From: Tsukamurella asaccharolytica
Lineage (GTDB): Bacteria; Actinomycetota; Actinomycetes; Mycobacteriales; Mycobacteriaceae
DNA length: 64,000 nucleotides
NCBI RefSeq assembly: GCF_007858435.1
Contig: NZ_VIGW01000011.1
Coordinates: 37,901-101,900, forward strand
Direction: 5' to 3'
Both the position numbers and the translations under genes were made by a program. Shown piece after piece: positions 59,437 to 64,000 of this stretch (position 1 is its first letter; every line of letters begins with the position of its first letter). The notes under the pieces are model-generated. The model was given only the letters and a program-made list of their open reading frames with translations, was not told the origin of the DNA and did no database searches.

Positions 59437-59450
59437 TAGAACACGTTCTA
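59437..59450. promoter_or_regulatory. KstR-type operator before fadE
   Basis: TAGAACACGTTCTA is a palindrome that fits the KstR consensus TNNAACNNGTTNNA at every fixed position. KstR represses cholesterol-catabolism genes in mycobacteria and rhodococci. It lies 3 bp before the AGGAGG ribosome binding site of the downstream fadE. Confidence 0.65.
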
Positions 59451-59465
59451 CATAGGAGGATGCCC

Positions 59466-60698
59466 GTGTTCGAGTGGTCCGACGAAGACCTGATGGTGCG
59501 CGACGCCTTGCGGGCGTTCATCGACAAGGAGGTCCGGCCGCACGTCGACGCACTGGAGACCGGCGCCCTGCCGCCATACGACATCATCCGGAAGATGCTG
59601 CGGACCTTCGGCATCGACCAGGACAATCGCGAGAACCTCGAGGCCGAGCTGGCCGCCGAGGAGGCGGGAGAGAAGGCTCAGAAGCCCGGAGGCGGAGGAT
59701 CCTCAACGCTCAGCTCCTCGATGTTCCTCATCCTCAACGTGGAGATGGCGGGCGTGAGCCTCGGCCTGATCGGCTCGATGGGCGTCAGCATGGGGCTGAC
59801 GGTGTCCACCATCAAGTCGCGCGGCACCCTCGCGCAGAAGAAGCGCTGGCTCCCCGAGCTGGTCACCATGGAGAAGGTCGGCGCGTGGGCGATCACCGAG
59901 CCCGACAGTGGCTCCGACGCGCTCGGCGGCATGAAGACGACGGTCCGCCGCGACGGCTCCGGCGGCTACATCCTCAAGGGGCAGAAGACCTTCATCACCA
60001 ACGGCCCGCACGCCGACACGATCGTGGTCTTCGCCAAGCTCGACGAGGGCGACGGGACGCCGCTGCGCGACCGGAAGGTGCTCACGTTCGTGCTGGACAC
60101 GGGCATGGAGGGTCTCACGCAGGGCAAGGCCTTCAAGAAGATGGGCATGATGAGCTCGCCCACCGGCGAGCTGTTCTTCGACGACGTTCGCCTCGGCCCC
60201 GACCGGCTGCTCGGCGAGACCGAGGAGACGCCCGGCGGCGGCGGGGCCTCGGCGAAGGCCGGCTTCACCGCCGAGCGGATCGGCATCGCGGCGCTGAGCC
60301 TGGGCATCATCAACGAGGCGCAGCGGCTGTCGATCGACTACGCGCGCTCGCGGACGCTCTGGGGTCAGGAGATCGGCAAGTTCCAGCTCATCCAGCTCAA
60401 GCTGGCGGAGATGGAGATCGCGCGGATCAACGTGCAGAACATGCTGTTCACCGCGATCGAGGCGTCGCGGGCCGGCAAGCCGCCGACGCTGGCGCAGGCC
60501 TCGGCCATGAAGCTCTACAGCTCGCGGGCCGCCACCGAGGTGGCGATGGAGGCCGTGCAGCTGTTCGGCGGCAACGGGTACATGGCCGAGTACCGCGTCG
60601 AGCAGCTCGCGCGCGACGCCAAGTCGCTCATGATCTACGCGGGGAGCAACGAGATCCAGGTGACCCACGTGGCTAAGGGTCTGCTGCGCGGCGAGTAA
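59466..60698 (+). CDS. Acyl-CoA dehydrogenase, probable KstR regulon member
   Basis: This 410-residue flavoenzyme of the acyl-CoA dehydrogenase family starts MFEWSDEDLMVRDALRAFIDKEVRPH. It has AWAITEPDSGSDALGGMKTT, GQKTFITNGPHADTI, TAERIGIAALSLGIINEAQ, FQLIQLKLAEMEIARINVQNM and LFGGNGYMAEYRVEQLARDAKSLMIYAGSNEIQ. GTG 59466 is preferred because AGGAGG (59454-59459) lies 6 nt before it; the in-frame ATG at 59460 touches the Shine-Dalgarno. The KstR-type box upstream suggests a role in steroid side-chain or ring breakdown. Confidence 0.94.
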   Translation: MFEWSDEDLMVRDALRAFIDKEVRPHVDALETGALPPYDIIRKMLRTFGIDQDNRENLEAELAAEEAGEKAQKPGGGGSSTLSSSMFLILNVEMAGVSLGLIGSMGVSMGLTVSTIKSRGTLAQKKRWLPELVTMEKVGAWAITEPDSGSDALGGMKTTVRRDGSGGYILKGQKTFITNGPHADTIVVFAKLDEGDGTPLRDRKVLTFVLDTGMEGLTQGKAFKKMGMMSSPTGELFFDDVRLGPDRLLGETEETPGGGGASAKAGFTAERIGIAALSLGIINEAQRLSIDYARSRTLWGQEIGKFQLIQLKLAEMEIARINVQNMLFTAIEASRAGKPPTLAQASAMKLYSSRAATEVAMEAVQLFGGNGYMAEYRVEQLARDAKSLMIYAGSNEIQVTHVAKGLLRGE

Positions 60699-60710
60699 CC
60701 CCGGAAAGCG

Positions 60711-60743
60711 ACCGGCCGGCCCTCGGGGTGAGGGCCGGCCGGT
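60711..60743. terminator. Bidirectional hairpin between fadE and the lectin gene
   Basis: A perfect 14-bp stem (ACCGGCCGGCCCTC / GAGGGCCGGCCGGT) with a 5-nt loop lies between the two convergent stops. It has no clear U-tract on either side but could end transcription both ways. Confidence 0.8.
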
Positions 60744-60767
60744 GCTGTGATGCCTGTCGGAGGCAGA

Positions 60768-61346
60768 TCAGGGGATGGTGATGACCTGGCCGACGTTGAT
60801 CAGATCCGGGTTCGCGATGCCGTTGATCTGCGCGATCTCGGTGTAGCGGTTGCCGTCACCCAGGTACTGCTCGGCGATGGCCCACAGGGTGTCGCCGGAG
60901 GCGACGGTGTGGGTGCGCGGCGCCGGAGCGGCCGGCGCGGGAGCGGCGGGCGCCTCAGCCGCGACGGGCTCGGGCTCGGGGGCGGCCTCACGAGCCGGGG
61001 CGGGCTGGTCGGTGGCCGTGTTGGAGGCCCACTTGTCCTCGTCACCGGCGTAGACGACGAGGTTGCGGTCGTCCTGCAGGACGATCCGGTCGGCGCCGGA
61101 GCCGTCGGTCTGGGTGGACCAGATGCCCTCGCCCGCGCCGTTGTAGAGCACGAAGTTGCCGTCGGTCTGGAAGGTGGCCCGCTCGACGCCCTTGCCGTCG
61201 GTCGCGCTGGCCCACACCACGGTGCCGGTGCCCTCGGTGAGCACGAGGTTGCCGTCGCTCTGCAGGGTCAGCGTGTAGCCGCCGTTGAGGGAGTCCAGGG
61301 TCTCCCCGAGGCCGAGCTGGTTACCTGCGCGAAGCACGTCGGTCAT
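60768..61346 (-). CDS. Mannose-binding B-lectin with C-terminal LysM domain
   Basis: This 192-residue protein joins a bulb-type (monocot) lectin domain (about 5-110) to an Ala/Pro/Glu-rich linker (about 113-145) and one LysM domain (about 146-192: TVASGDTLWAIAEQYLG, INGIANPDLINVGQVITIP). The three mannose-site motifs QxDxNxVxY read QSDGNLVLT (degenerate), QTDGNFVLY and QDDRNLVVY. LysM binds peptidoglycan, yet no signal peptide precedes MTDVLRAGNQL. ATG 61346 has AAGGGG upstream. A similar lectin is known from Mycobacterium smegmatis. Confidence 0.92.
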   Translation of the reverse strand: MTDVLRAGNQLGLGETLDSLNGGYTLTLQSDGNLVLTEGTGTVVWASATDGKGVERATFQTDGNFVLYNGAGEGIWSTQTDGSGADRIVLQDDRNLVVYAGDEDKWASNTATDQPAPAREAAPEPEPVAAEAPAAPAPAAPAPRTHTVASGDTLWAIAEQYLGDGNRYTEIAQINGIANPDLINVGQVITIP

Positions 61347-61476
61347 GTGTATCCCCTTTATCGAAGTCCTCGATGTACATGCGGCACGCGAGTGCGCGCC
61401 CGAGTCGACAATAGCGACCCTGTGCGACATTTTGGCGAATGGGAATCATGGAGTCGGCAAAATCGTTAGACGAGGT

Positions 61477-61845
61477 ATGGCGACAGTTGATTTGACCGCA
61501 GACAAGTTCGATCAGACCGTGACCGGCAACGATATCGTGCTGGTCGACTTCTGGGCGTCGTGGTGCGGCCCCTGCCGCGCGTTCGCGCCCACGTTTGAGA
61601 AGGCATCCGAGACCCATCCTGACGTGGTTTTCGCCAAGGTGGACACCGAGGCCGAGCAGAGCCTCGCGGCCGCGGCGAACATCCGCTCGATCCCCACGCT
61701 GATGGTCTTCAAGAAGGGCAACCTCGTCTACAACGAGGCCGGCGCCCTCCCGCCCACCGCCCTGGAGGACCTGATCGGCCAGGCCCGCGCACTCGACATC
61801 GAGCAGGCGGAGTTCAACGCCGCCGGCGAGAAGCCCGCGGAGTAA
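61477..61845 (+). CDS. Thioredoxin
   Basis: This 122-residue cytoplasmic thioredoxin has the active site DFWASWCGPCRAFAPTFEKA and the cis-proline in IRSIPTLMVFKKG. The C-terminus is extended by about 12 residues (EQAEFNAAGEKPAE). It is divergent from the lectin-LysM gene, with 130 bp between starts. Its last 32 bp overlap the 3' end of the convergent lycopene cyclase gene. It could serve as a general disulfide reductant; no specific partner is evident. Confidence 0.95.
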   Translation: MATVDLTADKFDQTVTGNDIVLVDFWASWCGPCRAFAPTFEKASETHPDVVFAKVDTEAEQSLAAAANIRSIPTLMVFKKGNLVYNEAGALPPTALEDLIGQARALDIEQAEFNAAGEKPAE

Positions 61846-62881
61846 CTGCCCGCGCGAGGCGCCGGCGCAGCCCCCACGGCGCCGCAGCGAACGCCGCAGC
61901 CATCGCTGCGGCGTTCGCCGTTGCCGCGGAGCGGGATGCCAGGAACGCCCGCACGTGCCGGTCCGGAAGCCCGAAGAAGACCTCGAAGAACTCTCGCTGC
62001 TCCTCCGCGGTCATTCCCAGCAGTGCGTGCAGCCCAGCCGTCCGGAGACGGTGCGCGGCCAGCGCGTTCCGGCTGACCGGATTCCGACCGTCCCGGAGCG
62101 CCGCGACCGTGACATCGGCGAAGCCCAGCGAGCCCGCCACCGAGTAGCCCGTCGCCGGGTGCAGCGTGGTGCCGCGCACCCCGACGCCGCACCAGCCCCG
62201 TCCGCGCCGCGGCCCGGTCGCGAGCAGCGGGAAGTCGACCCGCTCGGACAGCGCGCCCGCCGCGACGCCGCGCGCCGCGAGCCGGGCCCGCAGCCGCGCC
62301 TCCAGCTCGTCGACGGTGAGCGCGGGCGCGCCCGCGAGGCAGGTCTCCTCCAGGAGCACCGCGTCCCGGGATACCCGCACCGCGTAGAGGAAGGACGCCG
62401 CGGCGTCCTCGCCCACGCCCGGCGCCGGCCGCCAGTCCATCCATAGCTCCTCGTGCGCGCCCGCGGGCACCAGCACTCCGGCCGCGGTCTGCCGGGGCAC
62501 GGCGATCGAGTCCGACGGTGCCGGCCCCCGCGCGTCGATGACGAACGCCGTCCCGTGGCCGTCGCGGCCGGCCCGCTCGGCGCGGACCTGCACACCGTCG
62601 AGCGACAACGCGTCCTGCAGTGCGTTCACATCGAGCACCGCGTACTCGCGCCGCAGGTCGTGCCTGGTCCGCGCGACGACCTTCGGCGTTGAGACCGCCG
62701 CGACCGTCGACTGCGGGAGCCACCCGGGCAGCTCGTCCGACCACGCCCCGAACGTGCGCCGCCAGCGCGCATCCGGCGCCGGATCGAAGGCCCGCACCCG
62801 CAGTCCCGCGGTCGCGGCGCGGTGGGCGACCGCGCGTCCCGCCGGGCCGAGGCCCAGCACCACCAGGTCGGGCGCCGTCAC
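61814..62881 (-). CDS. Lycopene cyclase family protein (CrtL/CrtY type)
   Basis: This 355-residue flavoprotein of the lycopene cyclase family forms ionone rings on linear carotenes. The FAD site is LVVLGLGPAGRAVAHRAATAG, followed by the characteristic FGAWSDELPGWLP, the glutamate-containing LLEETCLAG, GTTLHPATGYSVAGSLGFADV and the C-terminal EFFEVFFGLPDRHVRAFLA. GTG start overlaps the response-regulator stop (GTGA), an uncommon partner. No other carotenoid gene lies in the window. Confidence 0.88.
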   Translation of the reverse strand: MTAPDLVVLGLGPAGRAVAHRAATAGLRVRAFDPAPDARWRRTFGAWSDELPGWLPQSTVAAVSTPKVVARTRHDLRREYAVLDVNALQDALSLDGVQVRAERAGRDGHGTAFVIDARGPAPSDSIAVPRQTAAGVLVPAGAHEELWMDWRPAPGVGEDAAASFLYAVRVSRDAVLLEETCLAGAPALTVDELEARLRARLAARGVAAGALSERVDFPLLATGPRRGRGWCGVGVRGTTLHPATGYSVAGSLGFADVTVAALRDGRNPVSRNALAAHRLRTAGLHALLGMTAEEQREFFEVFFGLPDRHVRAFLASRSAATANAAAMAAAFAAAPWGLRRRLARAVTPRASRRRR

Positions 62882-63504
62882 AGCGCCGCCCCGAGCAGCG
62901 CGAGCTGCGTGCGGTTCGCACAGTCCAGGCGCGACATCAGCGCGGAGACGTAGCCCTTCACCGTGGACTCGGCCAGGAAGAGGCGCGCCGCGATCTCCGC
63001 GTTCGACGCCCCCGTCGCCAGCTCGCGCAGGACGTCGCGGTCCCGCTCGCCCAGCGCGTCGACGCGCGGGTCGCGACGCGGCCGGTCGCCGGCGAGCCGG
63101 AGGAGGCGGGCCAGTGCGTCGGGAGAGAGCAGCGAGCCGCCGGCCGCCGCGGTGCGCACCGCGGACGCCAGCAACGCCGGTTCGGCGGTCTTCACCACGA
63201 AACCCACCGCGCCCGCGGCCAGCCCGTCGACCAGCACGGCGTCGGTGTCGAGGGTGGTGATGAGTACGACGGCCACCGGGGGATCGAGGCCGCGCAGGGC
63301 CCGGGTCGCGACGATCCCGTCGACGCCGGGCATCCGCACGTCGAGCAGCGCGACCTGCGGCGCGTGCGCGATGCCGGCTTCGACCGCCGCGGCCCCGTCG
63401 GCGGCCGTCGCCACCACGTCAAGGTCCGCCTCCGCCGACAGCACCGACCGCAGGTACTCCCGCACGAGGGGGTCGTCGTCGGCCACCAGCACGCGCACAG
63501 TCAT
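62878..63504 (-). CDS. NarL/LuxR-family response regulator
   Basis: This 208-residue response regulator has a receiver domain with the acidic pocket VADDDPLVREYL, the phospho-acceptor Asp in ALLDVRMPGVDG and the conserved Lys in FVVKTAEP. A LuxR-type helix-turn-helix follows (ALGERDRDVLRELATGASNAEIAARLFLAESTVKGYVSALMSRL). The ATG overlaps the stop of the sensor kinase gene (ATGA), and its stop overlaps lycopene cyclase, so the three may be one operon. Confidence 0.96.
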   Translation of the reverse strand: MTVRVLVADDDPLVREYLRSVLSAEADLDVVATAADGAAAVEAGIAHAPQVALLDVRMPGVDGIVATRALRGLDPPVAVVLITTLDTDAVLVDGLAAGAVGFVVKTAEPALLASAVRTAAAGGSLLSPDALARLLRLAGDRPRRDPRVDALGERDRDVLRELATGASNAEIAARLFLAESTVKGYVSALMSRLDCANRTQLALLGAAL

Positions 63505-64000
63505 CGGGCGGCCGCCGGGAACTCGGCCTGCAGGGTCCAGCCGCCGTCGGGCGCCGGGCCGTGCCGGAGCGTGCCCCCGACCAGCGCGGTGCGGGCGGCC
63601 AGGCCGCGCAGGCCCGTGCCGCTGCCGGTCGCGGCGAGCGCCGGATCGGGCGCCGCCGGGAAGTTGTGCACGCGGACGCCCCGGTCGGTGACCTCCACCT
63701 CGACCGGCGCCCCCGTGGCATGCTTGCGCGCGTTCGCGAGTCCCTCCTCGAGCACGCGGGCCAGGCAGTCGGCGGTCGCGCGGGGGAGCGGCGCGGCGAC
63801 GCCGCCTGCCAGCTCGACGTGCTGGCCCGCGTCGCGGGCACGGCCCACCGCCTCGGCGATCGTCTCGTCGATCTGCACGGAGGTCACGAGCCCGCCGATG
63901 GCGAGCGGCACCGGCGGCGCCTCCGCCGTCCGCAGCCCGAGCACCACGCGCCGCAGGTCCGCGAGCGCGGCCTGCGCGTCGTCCTCGATGCCGGGCTGCT
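63501..64000 (-). CDS. Two-component sensor histidine kinase, N-terminus beyond the window
   Basis: This is the C-terminal part of a NarX/DesK-type (HisKA_3) histidine kinase. The open frame continues to the window edge, and the upstream residues ALADLRRVVLGLR are the usual end of the dimerisation helix. The HATPase domain shows the N-box ARVLEEGLANARKHA and the G-box GSGTGLRGLAARTALVGGTL. It phosphorylates the overlapping response regulator. The sensed signal is not visible because the input domain is missing. Confidence 0.93.
   Translation of the reverse strand, partial: QPGIEDDAQAALADLRRVVLGLRTAEAPPVPLAIGGLVTSVQIDETIAEAVGRARDAGQHVELAGGVAAPLPRATADCLARVLEEGLANARKHATGAPVEVEVTDRGVRVHNFPAAPDPALAATGSGTGLRGLAARTALVGGTLRHGPAPDGGWTLQAEFPAAAR

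Overview
The window is about 70% GC and is almost entirely protein-coding. It comes from a mycolic-acid actinobacterium (order Mycobacteriales). This rests on MptB, OpcA, RapZ-YvcK-WhiA, type VII secretion proteins and gene order like that of Mycobacterium tuberculosis (uvrC to secG, then pgl-opcA-zwf-tal-tkt / ctaB / qor / ctaA-ABC-mptB / suf). Tsukamurella or a close relative is my best guess, but the genus is inference. I see no rRNA, tRNA, CRISPR array, IS element or prophage.

Layout. 1-2.7 kb: end of an acyl-CoA synthetase, an unusual zinc-finger protein of MucR/Ros type, and a small secreted protein. 2.7-5.8 kb: uvrC and an ArsB-like permease. 5.8-9.5 kb: a ferric-iron ABC importer behind an IdeR-like box. 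9.5-12.7 kb: a conserved hypothetical, a lipoprotein gamma-glutamyltransferase and an M15 peptidase. 12.8-19.2 kb: rapZ-yvcK-whiA, then gap-pgk-tpiA and secG. 19.3-25.0 kb: an epoxide-hydrolase-like protein, a membrane PQQ-propeller protein plus Ser/Thr kinase that share a C-terminal extracellular domain, and a fadE. 25.2-28.3 kb: a membrane protein, a three-gene type VII secretion substrate cassette and a VOC protein. 28.3-34.8 kb: the pentose-phosphate operon tkt-tal-zwf-opcA-pgl on the minus strand. 35-42.6 kb: ctaB, tetR/qor, ctaA, an ABC exporter and mptB. 42.7-48.9 kb: the sufRBDCSUT operon. 49.4-56.1 kb: a minus-strand accessory operon of a GntR regulator, an AprB-like ferredoxin, a sulfonate/nitrate-type ABC importer and an AprA-like flavoprotein fused to HEAT repeats. 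56.4-60.7 kb: a MarR-GNAT fusion, a frameshifted acyl-CoA synthetase, MarR, and a fadE behind a KstR-type box. 60.8-64 kb: a lectin-LysM protein, thioredoxin, lycopene cyclase and a two-component system cut by the window end.

How it works together. The core is central carbon metabolism (lower glycolysis, pentose phosphate), heme A for cytochrome oxidase, Fe-S assembly and iron uptake, with two possible iron-regulator sites linking the last two. Many genes look leaderless: a TANNNT -10 hexamer sits 6-8 nt before the start codon, and this was used to choose several starts.

Most promising for novelty: the AprAB-like/HEAT/ABC/GntR operon; the kinase-propeller pair with a duplicated sensor domain; the triplicated MucR-like zinc-finger protein; the 14-bp inverted repeat whose spacer is the uvrC -10 box; and a 9-mer (GACGGTGCC) found about 26 times by eye, where about two are expected from base composition.
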